Source: Salsuginibacillus halophilus (GTDB lineage: Bacteria; Bacillota; Bacilli; Bacillales; Marinococcaceae). Taken from it: 64,000 nucleotides of DNA. The notes beneath the pieces are model-generated. The model did not search any database and had not been told where the DNA came from. It saw nothing but the letters and a program-made list of their open reading frames with translations. Within the stretch, counting starts at the first letter, position 1, and each line of letters begins with the position of its first letter. The translations under genes and the position numbers were made by a program. Location: contig NZ_PYAV01000003.1 in the NCBI RefSeq assembly GCF_003014715.1, forward strand, positions 186,001 through 250,000. Direction: 5' to 3'. Positions 36,201-43,465 of this stretch are shown here, piece by piece.

Positions 36201-36447
36201 TTTTGATGATCAAGAAAAAACGACGATATCAGGCGTGATTGATCTCGTATACGAGGATGATGATGGATGGCATCTCGTTGATTTTAAAACGAATCGTTTT
36301 CAAAACGAAGATGAAAAAGACGCCATTTCTGAATATTATCAACCTCAATTAATGTATTATAAACAAGCGTTTCAATTAGCATTTGTTAAACCTTCAACAA
36401 TTTCTTTATATTTGCTTCACACCCAAGAGCGCATTTACTTTACTTAA
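33289..36447 (+). CDS. AddA-like UvrD-family helicase-nuclease
   Basis: 1052 residues (canonical AddA about 1,230). Superfamily 1A helicase motifs in order: Q motif, Walker A EAGAGSGKTYSLVQRM, ITFTQKAAQEMEERF, TVHAFCTKML, Walker B LLVDEFQDTDPVQAEL, GDPKQSIYRFRRADIQIY, VHKAKGLEAPYVFLAHP and TYVAATRAEQMIVIS. The C-terminal RecB-type nuclease shows WGALVHKALEDL and ISGVIDLVYEDDDGWHLVDFKTNRF. It unwinds and degrades DNA ends with the AddB-like partner. The ATG at 33289 follows AGGAGG with 9 bp and overlaps the upstream gene. A strong terminator follows at 36486. Confidence 0.88.
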   Translation: MTRLQDEQEREAILHELNENFVVEAGAGSGKTYSLVQRMVNTVASGAAEVHEIAAITFTQKAAQEMEERFRKALKEEAASAEGEKKLHCEQALAEVDQIYIGTVHAFCTKMLHERPVEAGLDLEFETIEDREEQELLDKVWDKFIQQKKRDDPETMQELISTGIELQEIRPWLEQVRTYADVNWPAHVVNRPDIEEAVHQIERFVHVHERNIPDTATAADLDAAQKQLIDAKRYLQYVRRNNDEAKIQLLEMFEKPAKVTMKRWLNADAAKELRDSTLPAFCETIAATLFDYRAYRYPKVITVLQDALSVYEAEKQRQSKLTYHDLLTVSVQMLKHNLEVRAFFREKYRVLLVDEFQDTDPVQAELVMLLASDDDHSNWREMTPRPGSLFVVGDPKQSIYRFRRADIQIYQEMKNIIKNTNGRVLPLTMNFRTSKAVTEPLNEAFQKMLPALETSTQASYRPLIAPEPAAEEEMEGIYQLTLDAGKKADVLKREATIIAGYIQQKVQLEAARPQDFMILTRYNEGMDIYRDALKTAGIPATAATELNLSDDPVWQELCYLYEAVAAPHRPLNIVRLYRGPLFGLSDDDFVAEKAAGQALTIETEEKAGTNFQKANEELSNYRQYVHLYSPIDALEKIAFASAWPLLASDRKEPEKNLSRLHHLLTLVRRENANGSGTFAEAVQTFRSFVEEGGFEDAVLPHEYEAVQILNVHKAKGLEAPYVFLAHPVKFITPGSRSSEHIERVSGEGSGYFWFSKKTGMYQSKTVAHPHNAEELFALETAYSEAEETRLTYVAATRAEQMIVISRTNEDDKKQKNPWQHLISSLPPLEEINTNFNLIQAVKTDEPDVGEGWFSLESETEAWINEKSSPTYSETAATAMIDEKRKPPMTKADLADEEMSGPEWGALVHKALEDLMNHQEITSEWLAQLCQEFGFADKLRKLEAIIVDFQNEELYKKVNTARQAYTEMPFTYFDDQEKTTISGVIDLVYEDDDGWHLVDFKTNRFQNEDEKDAISEYYQPQLMYYKQAFQLAFVKPSTISLYLLHTQERIYFT

Positions 36448-36485
36448 GTATGCTGTTCAAACTTAAACTATAAAATACCTGCAGC

Positions 36486-36530
36486 CTACAAAATCCTCCG
36501 TCTGATTTAAGCGGAGGCTTTTGTAGTTTT
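36486..36530 (+). terminator. Terminator after the AddAB-like pair
   Basis: CTACAAAATCCTCCG pairs with CGGAGGCTTTTGTAG over nearly 15 bp, then TTTT. The CCTCCG...CGGAGG core echoes the 20-bp palindromes at 16.8 and 17.4 kb but the loop differs. Confidence 0.8.
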
Positions 36531-36608
36531 AAGTTGTGAAACAAAGATTTCTGAAATTTTATGTTGAGAAATTTTTTAAACTCAACTAGTTTTAAACGGA
36601 ATGAGATG

Positions 36609-36617
36609 TGATATAAT
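36609..36617 (+). promoter_or_regulatory. Extended -10 promoter before the HesB-like gene
   Basis: TGATATAAT (TGN-TATAAT) is a perfect extended -10; the -35 region is weak. It would give a leader of about 150 nt holding the hairpin at 36673-36730. Confidence 0.5.
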
Positions 36618-36672
36618 ACGAAATGTGAGCAAATAAATTAATCAATTGCTTTCATTTCATTTTATTTCATCA

Positions 36673-36730
36673 TATCTCTGCATATCTGACGTACAAGTTG
36701 TTTTTTGTTTTTCAACATGAAGCAGAGATA
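36673..36730 (+). promoter_or_regulatory. Nested leader hairpin with U-rich loop
   Basis: TATCTCTGC (36673-36681) pairs with GCAGAGATA (36722-36730), enclosing a second stem GTTG/CAAC around a 12-nt T-rich loop. It ends about 30 nt before the GGAGGG ribosome site of the next gene, so it may be a regulatory leader. Confidence 0.4.
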
Positions 36731-36773
36731 CGTTTGAAAGCAAAATGTCAACACACAAAGGAGGGAATGTTTC

Positions 36774-37091
36774 ATGAAAGTGAACATGAACAAAAAAACA
36801 GAGGCTTGGATTGAAAAAAACGGTGGGGTCATTAAACTTGATGCTTATCATCCGCTTTTTGGTACAGCTGCCGGCGGGTTCATTGATGCAATGGTTGCTT
36901 ATGAAGTACCAGAGAACACTTCAGACTACCAGATGATCGAAATGGATAACATTCAGGTTTTCGTTCATGAAAGTTTGAACACGAAAGAACAACTAACGTT
37001 TCACTTAATCGGATTTGGGCCTTTCCAACAGATCCAAGTAAAAGGTGTGAAGCATTTCCGTAAAAAAGAAATGAAAAAAGCCATGGCTTAA
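36774..37091 (+). CDS. Small HesB-like fold protein (tentative)
   Basis: 105 residues. The opening MKVNMNKKTEAWIEKNGGVIKLDAY and the later QMIEMDNIQVFVHESLNTKEQLTFHLIGFG and QIQVKGV resemble the strand order of HesB/IscA-like proteins and the CC/Se motif proteins of firmicutes. Unlike those, it has no cysteine at all, so it cannot carry an Fe-S cluster by cysteine. The part between (HPLFGTAAGGFIDAMVAYEV) replaces the cysteine segment. Function unknown. It has its own promoter and a structured leader, and is followed by a terminator at 37144. The fold call is pattern-based and weak; the gene itself, with GGAGGG and ATG, is well supported. Confidence 0.6.
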   Translation: MKVNMNKKTEAWIEKNGGVIKLDAYHPLFGTAAGGFIDAMVAYEVPENTSDYQMIEMDNIQVFVHESLNTKEQLTFHLIGFGPFQQIQVKGVKHFRKKEMKKAMA

Positions 37092-37143
37092 AGCTTCTGT
37101 GAATTTCAAAGGAGGACACTAACTTTTATGTGTATCCCGAGGT

Positions 37144-37188
37144 GAAAGCACTGTTTTCGTTGCAAACATAGACGGAGACAGTGCTTTC
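37144..37188 (+). terminator. Terminator after the HesB-like gene
   Basis: GAAAGCACTGT and ACAGTGCTTTC form an 11-bp perfect stem with a 22-24 nt loop, followed by TTATATTT. Confidence 0.65.
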
Positions 37189-37431
37189 TTATATTTGTAG
37201 TATAATGAGCGTCACAAATTTTTAATAAATAACACATTCCTTGCCATATAAGGGATATAAGCATTTGAGCACCTATTAACACTTTAAATACATAGACAAA
37301 ATTATATAATATGTTATTATTAATTCAACTGATTATTCTGATTTTTAAGGATAATCTCTATTTCAGTAGCATCATTTCTAAAATTTTTCATAAGATGATG
37401 ATTACTGACAGCCTACAGCGGGTATAGTTAA

Positions 37432-37536
37432 GTGTCTTGTGAGAGCGTAACCCCCAAATGGGTTCGCAGCCAATGAACAGACACAGGGACAAAGTTCAGA
37501 AAGTTTTCACAATTTCTGGGTGGTCATTGGCTAACC
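37432..37536 (+). promoter_or_regulatory. Structured, possibly switching, RNA leader
   Basis: Two alternative folds compete. Fold 1: GTGTCT (37432-37437) with AGACAC (37479-37484), enclosing AACCC/GGGTT (37449-37453 with 37460-37464). Fold 2: GGTT and AGCCAATGA (37461-37464, 37468-37476) with TCATTGGCT-AACC (37524-37536), a 13-bp stem with a 3-nt bulge, enclosing CAGAAA/TTTCTG. GGGTT and AGCCAATGA cannot serve both. The second fold ends about 15 nt before the AGGAGGG ribosome site of the gene at 37564. I do not recognise a known riboswitch class. The 240 bases before it show only AT-rich sequence. Confidence 0.5.
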
Positions 37537-37563
37537 TAAACACAATGTACAGGAGGGATCGAT

Positions 37564-37974
37564 ATGCCTGAAAAGCGTAAGGCAAACGAATTGTGTGCGG
37601 CAATTGAAGTCAGGGGGTGGGCGAATACAAAGCTTTCACGAGGTAAGGACGAAGCGATCATTTTAAACAGTAAAACCGGCTGTCGTTCATGGAAAGGAAC
37701 GCAGTGGGGTATGATTGCAGGTGGAGCGCCAGGCCGGCTTGATGTGGTCATTGATGTACCAAGAGGCCGATTGAATGAGGCATCTGTCGCTGAAAGACTC
37801 AACCTACCTGTCGTAGATGAAACGGATGAAATTAGTGGTGTACGTATCGAACCATTTAACGATCGTGATAAATTGCACATTTATTTATGTGATGATGAAC
37901 TACATGAAGCTAAGTTCCGAAACTCCCCGATTGTAGAGCTCATTGCAGATGTTCGACGCTGGGCTTGCTTGTAA
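37564..37974 (+). CDS. Hypothetical protein behind a structured leader
   Basis: 136 residues, soluble, with no signal or membrane helix. Notable segments are AAIEVRGWANTKLSRGKDEAIILNSKTGCRSWKGTQWGMIAGGAPGRLDVVIDVPRGRL and a C-terminal IVELIADVRRWACL. The Gly/Trp/Arg-rich centre could bind nucleic acid or a nucleotide, but no family is recognised. The start follows AGGAGGG with 6 bp. It is bounded by the leader at 37432 and a strong terminator at 38003, so it is a single-gene unit. Confidence 0.7.
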   Translation: MPEKRKANELCAAIEVRGWANTKLSRGKDEAIILNSKTGCRSWKGTQWGMIAGGAPGRLDVVIDVPRGRLNEASVAERLNLPVVDETDEISGVRIEPFNDRDKLHIYLCDDELHEAKFRNSPIVELIADVRRWACL

Positions 37975-38002
37975 AAGTGTCTTCGGTAAGCTGCGAGCCC
38001 TG

Positions 38003-38039
38003 AACCGAGGCATAAGCTGTGCTTATGCCTCGGTTTTTT
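38003..38039 (+). terminator. Rho-independent terminator
   Basis: AACCGAGGCATAAG and CTTATGCCTCGGTT, a 14-bp perfect stem with a 5-nt loop, then T6. Very strong. Confidence 0.92.
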
Positions 38040-38123
38040 GTTTGTTCTAAAGAGCAATAGGGAATAAAATGCATATGTATATGCTTATAAAAATTTTTTA
38101 GCATCAGGCGGTGACCTGCACCA

Positions 38124-39752
38124 ATGAAGTACATAACGATATATCGCATCTTTTCAATTGTGTGGATGAGCATTAAATTTTTTCTACAAATCTTTCTCTT
38201 AAACCGCCGGCGGTTATCTGAAGCTGAACGTCAGCGAGCATGGGAAGCACTGGCGCTAAAACAAGCGCAAGTTTACAAAAAACAAGCGTTACGGCTTGAA
38301 GGTCTGCTCATAAAATTCGGGCAGTTTTTAAGTACAAGAGCTGATATCATGCCACCGGCGTTTCTTGATGAATTAGCAGAGCTTGTTGACCAAGTTCCAG
38401 CCGTTGCATGGAATGATTGTGTTCAAGTAATGACAGAAGCCTGGGGAGCTCCACCGGAGCAGGTGCTTGGCCAGATTGGTCGCGATCCGGTAGCTTCAGC
38501 TTCAATCGGTCAAGTGTACCGCGCTGAGCTTAAAAGCGGCACTAAAGTCGCTGTTAAAGTGCAGCGCCCACGCATCCAAAAGATTATTCAAGCTGATTTT
38601 TACGCTTTGCGTATTGTCACTTGGCTTGCGAAACGGTTCACTTCTTTAAATGAGCGAACGGATTTGAACGCGATGTATAGAGAAGTTCAAGAAGTCATGG
38701 GCGATGAACTTAACTTTGTACAAGAAATGAAAAATGGTGAAGCTTTTCAAGAGAAATATAAAGATCACCCTGTCTTTGTAATTCCAAGTTATCATGAGTC
38801 ATTAACAACAGACAAAGTACTCGTTATGGAATGGATGGACGGAGAAAACATTACAAATACAGCCTTTGCTGATGAACATGGACTTGATCGTGAAAAAATA
38901 GCAAAGCAGCTGCTTGAAGGCTTTTTAGATCAAGTTCTTCAAGAAGGCATCTTCCACGCCGACCCGCACTCCGGAAATCTTTTGCTTCAAAAAGATGGAA
39001 GAATTGTTCTTCTTGATTTTGGGATGGCAAAATGGATTGAGCCAAAACAAGCTGAAGCGATTCAAAAGCTTGTGGCAGGCTTTGTGTTTGATCGGTACGA
39101 TGAGGTTGTTGAAGCGCTGCGTTTACTTGGCTTCTTACTGCCGCAAGCCGATGAAGACGAGGTGAAAGAAGCTCTCGAGCGAATGATGGCAGACTTTTTT
39201 GACGGTGGTGAACGAATGCCGGTTTGGGATGAGCAGCAGGTGGAAGCATTTTTAGAGAGAATCCAGGACATTGCTCGTACCCAGCCGATTCACCTGCCTG
39301 TAGAATTCGCATTTCTCGGTCGGGCGGTATCAACATTTACAGGCGTAATTTATACCTTGCATCCTCAGCTTGATTTAATTCAAGCCGGCCGCCCGGTCGT
39401 TATGGACTGGCTTCAAGCGAATGTAAATAACCGTTCTAGCTGGACAGACTGGGCGGCTTATTATGCCCGCCCGCTCGTTGCACTTCCTGGCAAGCTGCAA
39501 GGTTTTTTAGATGAACCTGAAAAGCTTAGACGCACGTATATTCGAGAAGAACGGCGTACCCGCCTGCAAAGACAGATGCTGCAAACGAGAGGTTTGTTGT
39601 ATGCAGGCATCGGTACCGGTGTCATCTTTAGCGGAGCCGGGCTTTGGACTGAAGCGTACAATGCAATCATTTTCGGCGGTGTGCTTACCTTCGTTTCTTT
39701 AGTAAGCGCAGGTTTTATTACAAAAAGGCTTGAACGGAGAATGCGCTTATGA
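38124..39752 (+). CDS. UbiB/AarF (ABC1) family atypical kinase
   Basis: 542 residues. Hallmarks of the UbiB family are present: the KxGQ motif in LLIKFGQFLSTRADIMP, the Ala-rich loop PVASASIGQVYRAEL, the lysine in VAVKVQRP, catalytic HADPHSGNLLL and VLLDFGMAKWI. The C-terminus has two membrane helices (LLYAGIGTGVIFSGAG and IFGGVLTFVSLVSAGFI), and an N-terminal hydrophobic stretch lies at residues 5-30. These ATPases support isoprenoid lipid/quinone biosynthesis in other bacteria; the role in menaquinone-using Bacillaceae is less clear. Its stop overlaps the next start (ATGA), so it is coupled to the C45 protein. Confidence 0.9.
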   Translation: MKYITIYRIFSIVWMSIKFFLQIFLLNRRRLSEAERQRAWEALALKQAQVYKKQALRLEGLLIKFGQFLSTRADIMPPAFLDELAELVDQVPAVAWNDCVQVMTEAWGAPPEQVLGQIGRDPVASASIGQVYRAELKSGTKVAVKVQRPRIQKIIQADFYALRIVTWLAKRFTSLNERTDLNAMYREVQEVMGDELNFVQEMKNGEAFQEKYKDHPVFVIPSYHESLTTDKVLVMEWMDGENITNTAFADEHGLDREKIAKQLLEGFLDQVLQEGIFHADPHSGNLLLQKDGRIVLLDFGMAKWIEPKQAEAIQKLVAGFVFDRYDEVVEALRLLGFLLPQADEDEVKEALERMMADFFDGGERMPVWDEQQVEAFLERIQDIARTQPIHLPVEFAFLGRAVSTFTGVIYTLHPQLDLIQAGRPVVMDWLQANVNNRSSWTDWAAYYARPLVALPGKLQGFLDEPEKLRRTYIREERRTRLQRQMLQTRGLLYAGIGTGVIFSGAGLWTEAYNAIIFGGVLTFVSLVSAGFITKRLERRMRL

Positions 39753-40840
39753 CCGATGATGTTCAAGAACTTTTCCTTCCGATATTATATTACAGTGGGT
39801 CATATCAAGAGATTGGGTATGAGCAGGGGAGGGCATTAATTAATACACCTTTAATCGAGAACCATACGCGCCGTTTAAAGCGCTCAAAAAAGCGATTCGC
39901 TGCGCCGGTAAATGAGGTGAAAAACCTTTACGATCATTTTTGTCCAGGTTTATTTCAAGAGCTGAAAGGTTTAGCAGATGGGTTGAACTGGCCGATAGAT
40001 GATGTCATCCATGAATATAGCGGATTTCAAGGAACGCGCGTGAAAGCTGGATGTACAGCTGCCGCAGCAGCAGGAGTTTATGCACGGAATTATGATTATC
40101 AGCCACAATCTTATGAAGGTCGGTTGGTTATAACGCTTCCTGAAAACGGCCTTGCTGTTTTCGGTATAAGTCAACGTTTAATTGGTCGTACAGACGGGAT
40201 GAATGAAGCCGGTCTTGCGCTTGGGTATCATTTTGTTAACCGCGTTAAACCTGCTGAAGGCATTGTTTGTTCGAACATCTGCCGCATCGTACTTGAGACG
40301 TGTCACACTGTCGCAGAAGCCGCTGCTTTGCTGCAAAAACTTCCGCACCGCCATGCTTTTTCGTACTCGATGGCTGATGCACTTGGGCGCACAGCAGTTG
40401 TAGAAGGTTCCCCGCGCGGCGTTGCAGTTTTTGAAGGAACCTCACAAGTTTGTGCCAACCGGTTTCGAGCGCCGCGGTTGCAGCGAGAAAATCGGAAGGT
40501 TGTGTCAGACTCTATCCGGCGGGAGGACCTCGCTGAACAGGCGCTGAAAAATGAAATATCTGCTGAACATTTATACAAGAGCTTCAATGAAACAAAGCAG
40601 CATAAACAAGAACAAATTTCCGCTGTCGATTACAGCCAGTGGAACGGTACACTTCATACGGCAGTTTATGATACAAATACTTTAACCGTGAAACTTGGCT
40701 TCGGCGTCAACCGCCGGCCGGTGGAACTACCATTGAAGGATCTTTTCAGAGGGTGGCAAACACCCATTAAACAAATCCGGGCAAGTTGGAAGACCAGCCT
40801 GGCACTGCCATTTCATCAAAAATTAACAGAGCCAAAATAA
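39749..40840 (+). CDS. C45-family autoproteolytic acyltransferase/hydrolase
   Basis: 363 residues of the N-terminal nucleophile superfamily related to acyl-CoA:6-aminopenicillanic acid acyltransferase. After an N-terminal propeptide-like region (YYSGSYQEIGYEQGRALI), the likely self-cleavage site is GCTAAAA, exposing Cys at about residue 104. Following are VYARNYDYQPQ, GRTDGMNEAGLALGYHFV, ETCHTVAEAAALLQKLPHRHAFSYSMADALGRTAVVEGSP and CANRF. Such enzymes hydrolyse or transfer acyl groups on amide bonds. The substrate is unknown. It is translationally coupled to the UbiB-like kinase. Confidence 0.85.
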   Translation: MTDDVQELFLPILYYSGSYQEIGYEQGRALINTPLIENHTRRLKRSKKRFAAPVNEVKNLYDHFCPGLFQELKGLADGLNWPIDDVIHEYSGFQGTRVKAGCTAAAAAGVYARNYDYQPQSYEGRLVITLPENGLAVFGISQRLIGRTDGMNEAGLALGYHFVNRVKPAEGIVCSNICRIVLETCHTVAEAAALLQKLPHRHAFSYSMADALGRTAVVEGSPRGVAVFEGTSQVCANRFRAPRLQRENRKVVSDSIRREDLAEQALKNEISAEHLYKSFNETKQHKQEQISAVDYSQWNGTLHTAVYDTNTLTVKLGFGVNRRPVELPLKDLFRGWQTPIKQIRASWKTSLALPFHQKLTEPK

Positions 40841-40854
40841 AGGAGGGGCTTTTT

Positions 40855-41322
40855 ATGCGTACGCAAACAGAGGCATTTCACCTGCTTCAAAATATTTATA
40901 CAAACGAAGTAATGATGGATGAAAAGCGGCGGATTTTTCGAATGCTCTACCGCCACATGATGGAACAGTTGTCTTATCTGCACATGCAAAGTATTGTTAC
41001 AGAGAAAGCAAAAGATCGGATGCGCTATTTTCGTTTGTATGCTTATATGCCAGGCGAGAACATTTTTAAATCCATGCAGCATGTGTTTAATACAGCTAGA
41101 GGCGAGAAGGTGCACGATCGCGCAGAGACAAACCGGCACGTGCAAAACATTTATTGTGCGCTATATAAGCCGGCGGGTTTAAAAAATCCGGTTATCCCTG
41201 ACGAGTTTTGGAACACACCGATTGGAACAGCATGCCTTGTAGCAGAACACGGCCCCGGCGCTGTTGAAGAGATTCTCAATGATGTGGAAAAAGCACTGGA
41301 AGACGTTTCAGAGTCAACGTAA
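40855..41322 (+). CDS. Hypothetical helical protein
   Basis: 155 residues from ATG 40855, 6 bp after GGAGGGG; 14 bp after the C45 gene, so part of the same operon. All-helical and rich in Met, His, Arg and Tyr: MMDEKRRIFRMLYRHMMEQLSYLHMQS, then YMPGENIFKSMQHVFNTARGEKVHD and TPIGTACLVAEHGPGAVEEIL. The His/Glu pattern could bind metal, but no known motif is recognised. No signal peptide. Confidence 0.65.
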   Translation: MRTQTEAFHLLQNIYTNEVMMDEKRRIFRMLYRHMMEQLSYLHMQSIVTEKAKDRMRYFRLYAYMPGENIFKSMQHVFNTARGEKVHDRAETNRHVQNIYCALYKPAGLKNPVIPDEFWNTPIGTACLVAEHGPGAVEEILNDVEKALEDVSEST

Positions 41323-41338
41323 TTAAGGAGGGGATGAC

Positions 41339-41824
41339 GTGAGTAAACGACGTTCCTTTTACCGGGCATCCCGGCCTTGGTTTTCTGAGGTGAGTTTGGA
41401 TCACTTAAGGAGGCGTGGGGTTGAAATAAAAATTGACCTGATTGATCTTCCACTTTTGATCAGCTGGCTGAATGAACTTCAAGGTTGGCTGTTAGAACGA
41501 CGTACTACTGCTGATACGTGGATAAAGCCGTTATATGAAGAAGCAGCTTTAGAGGCAGCTGAACAGCGGGATACACTTCGGGGGCTCCTGCACCCCGGTG
41601 TTTCTTCAAAAACCGGGATCTTGTTTTTCTCTGAAGTAACTGCCGCTTTATTTATTGCTGAAGATGCATTTGAGCGGTTAATTGTAAAAGAAGGGCAGTG
41701 CCTTGACCTGCAGCAGCGACTGCTTCGCTATTATACGTCTTTTTTAATGCAGGTCGATGCGGAGAAGTCACAACTGATTTTAGAAAAGTATATGCAATTG
41801 AAAGAGGACGAGGCAAAGGAATAA
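41339..41824 (+). CDS. Hypothetical protein, end of the ubiB-C45 operon
   Basis: 161 residues from GTG 41339, 6 bp after GGAGGGG. A basic N-terminus (SKRRSFYRASRPWFSEVSLDHLRRRGVEIKIDLIDLP) is followed by a helical domain (LLISWLNELQGWLLERRTTAD and LQQRLLRYYTSFLMQVDAEKSQLILEKYMQLKE). No membrane helix and no recognised family. The tight spacing of four genes from 38124 to here implies a shared task. Confidence 0.6.
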   Translation: MSKRRSFYRASRPWFSEVSLDHLRRRGVEIKIDLIDLPLLISWLNELQGWLLERRTTADTWIKPLYEEAALEAAEQRDTLRGLLHPGVSSKTGILFFSEVTAALFIAEDAFERLIVKEGQCLDLQQRLLRYYTSFLMQVDAEKSQLILEKYMQLKEDEAKE

Positions 41825-41850
41825 TATTCAACATGATAAAACGTTTACAT

Positions 41851-41906
41851 ACCACTCCTTAATTTGATAAAGTAATGCATGTCTTCTTAAAACTAAAGGG
41901 AGTGGT
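41851..41906 (+). promoter_or_regulatory. Hairpin sequestering the nupC ribosome site
   Basis: ACCACTCC (41851-41858) is perfectly complementary to GGAGTGGT (41899-41906), which contains the Shine-Dalgarno of the transporter gene at 41915. Pairing would hide the site. A shorter transcript starting inside the loop would escape it. Confidence 0.45.
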
Positions 41907-41914
41907 GATCCATT

Positions 41915-43138
41915 TTGAACATTTTATGGGGTATCCTCGGGATAGCGACCGTATTTTTGCTCGCTTTTCTCGCTTCAGAGAGAAAAAAGCATATTAAGCT
42001 TCGGCCATTGATCGGCGGGCTTGCGTTTCAGCTCTTATTTGCATTTATTGTACTTGGTACAACCGTAGGGGAGAATGCGCTTGCTGGTTTAACCTTTGCA
42101 GTGGCAGAAATTATTGATTATACGAATGAAGGTATTCTCTTCTTATTTGATGATGTATTCGATAATATTGAAGAAGACAATATTTTCGCGTTACAAGTAT
42201 TACCTGTCATTATCTTTTTCTCTTCATTAATTTCGATCTTGTATTACTTAGGGATTATGCAGTTTATCGTGAAAGTGATCGGCGGGTTTTTATCTTGGGT
42301 ATTGAACACAAGTAAAGCAGAATCCATGTCTGCAGCAGCGAACATCTTTGTAGGACAAACAGAAGCGCCGCTTGTTGTAAGACCTTACTTAGACAAGATG
42401 ACGCGTTCTGAGTTTTTCACCGTTCTTACAGGAGGGCTTGCATCCGTTGCCGGGTCTGTATTGATTGGTTACTCCTTACTGGGTGTCCGTCTTGATTATC
42501 TTTTAGCTGCGAGCTTTATGGCAGCACCGGCAGGCTTGATTATGGCAAAAACCATTATGCCGGAAACTGAAGTGTCTGAGACTTCAGATGAAATTAAGCT
42601 TCATAAAGACACTGAGTCTCAAAACGTCATCGATGCTGCCGCCCGTGGTGCAGCAACAGGTTTACAGCTTGCCTTAAATGTTGGTGCAATGCTTCTTGCG
42701 TTTATCGCTTTAATTGCCCTTGTTAACGGCGGACTTGAGCTATTAAGTAACATTCCAGGTGTTGGTGTAATCACTCTTGAGCAAATTCTCGGTATCATTT
42801 TTGCTCCAATTGCGTTTCTTGTTGGAGTACCTTGGTCTGAAGCATTAATGGCCGGTAACTTTATTGGTCAAAAGCTTGTATTAAATGAATTTGTTGCTTA
42901 TGCAAACTTCGCGCCGGAAGTTGATGCAGGTAACATTTCTGAAAAAGCAGAAATTGTGATTACGTTTGCCCTGTGTGGTTTTGCTAACATTAGTTCCTTA
43001 GCAATTCTGATCGGCGGTATCGGCAGTCTCGTACCAGACCGCCGCCGTGAAATTGCTCAGCTTGGTGTACGAGCTGTTATCGCTGGTGCGTTAGCTTCTT
43101 TACTCAGCGCTTCCATTGCAGGTATGTTTATTTTATAA
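41915..43138 (+). CDS. nupC: Concentrative nucleoside transporter (NupC/CNT family)
   Basis: 407 residues with about ten membrane helices. CNT signatures are clear: GENALAGLTFAVAEIIDYTNEGILFLF, FFSSLISILYYLGIMQFIVKVIGGFLSWVLNTSKAESMSAAANIFVGQTEAPLVVRPYL, TVLTGGLASVAGSVLIGY, and GFANISSLAILIGGIGSLVPDRR. These residues form the nucleoside and sodium sites. It imports nucleosides with sodium or protons. Start TTG 41915 follows GGGAGTGG, which is predicted to be sequestered in a leader hairpin. A strong terminator follows. Confidence 0.94.
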   Translation: MNILWGILGIATVFLLAFLASERKKHIKLRPLIGGLAFQLLFAFIVLGTTVGENALAGLTFAVAEIIDYTNEGILFLFDDVFDNIEEDNIFALQVLPVIIFFSSLISILYYLGIMQFIVKVIGGFLSWVLNTSKAESMSAAANIFVGQTEAPLVVRPYLDKMTRSEFFTVLTGGLASVAGSVLIGYSLLGVRLDYLLAASFMAAPAGLIMAKTIMPETEVSETSDEIKLHKDTESQNVIDAAARGAATGLQLALNVGAMLLAFIALIALVNGGLELLSNIPGVGVITLEQILGIIFAPIAFLVGVPWSEALMAGNFIGQKLVLNEFVAYANFAPEVDAGNISEKAEIVITFALCGFANISSLAILIGGIGSLVPDRRREIAQLGVRAVIAGALASLLSASIAGMFIL

Positions 43139-43149
43139 TCGATGCTTTG

Positions 43150-43188
43150 AACCGCGTTCTGTCGCTTTACAGAGCGCGGTTTTTTTTT
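43150..43188 (+). terminator. Terminator after nupC
   Basis: AACCGCGTTCTGT and ACAGAGCGCGGTT pair over 13 positions (one G-U), with a 5-6 nt loop, then T8. Confidence 0.92.
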
Positions 43189-43194
43189 ATGAAG

Positions 43195-43238
43195 TTAATA
43201 TTTTTAACAATCTTTACGGTTTTTAAACATCTTTCATC
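43195..43238 (+). promoter_or_regulatory. PhoP-box-like array upstream of the phosphonate transporter
   Basis: TTAATA, TTAACA, TTTACG, TTAAAC and TTTCAT start at 43195, 43204, 43213, 43223 and 43232, spaced 9-10 nt. Bacillus PhoP binds direct TTAACA-like repeats about 11 nt apart. The match is imperfect, but the gene function makes phosphate-starvation control likely. The rest of the 327-bp gap shows no other clear signal. Confidence 0.35.
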
Positions 43239-43465
43239 GTAAATTTGTGAAAAAAATATGAAAGCTTTATTGATTTTTGTTTCATTCTCACCTAGAATTA
43301 ACGTGAAATCACCCGAAAGAACTAAATACCTGTTGAACTTTCACATAAATTCAAAGGGGGGAACGGGGGATTATAAAGGAGGAGAGGCGACGAATCATTG
43401 ATTAGTTATCGACATTACATAGGATCCATGTCTTGTGCGGAATAACAATCCTGGGGGGTTATCTT

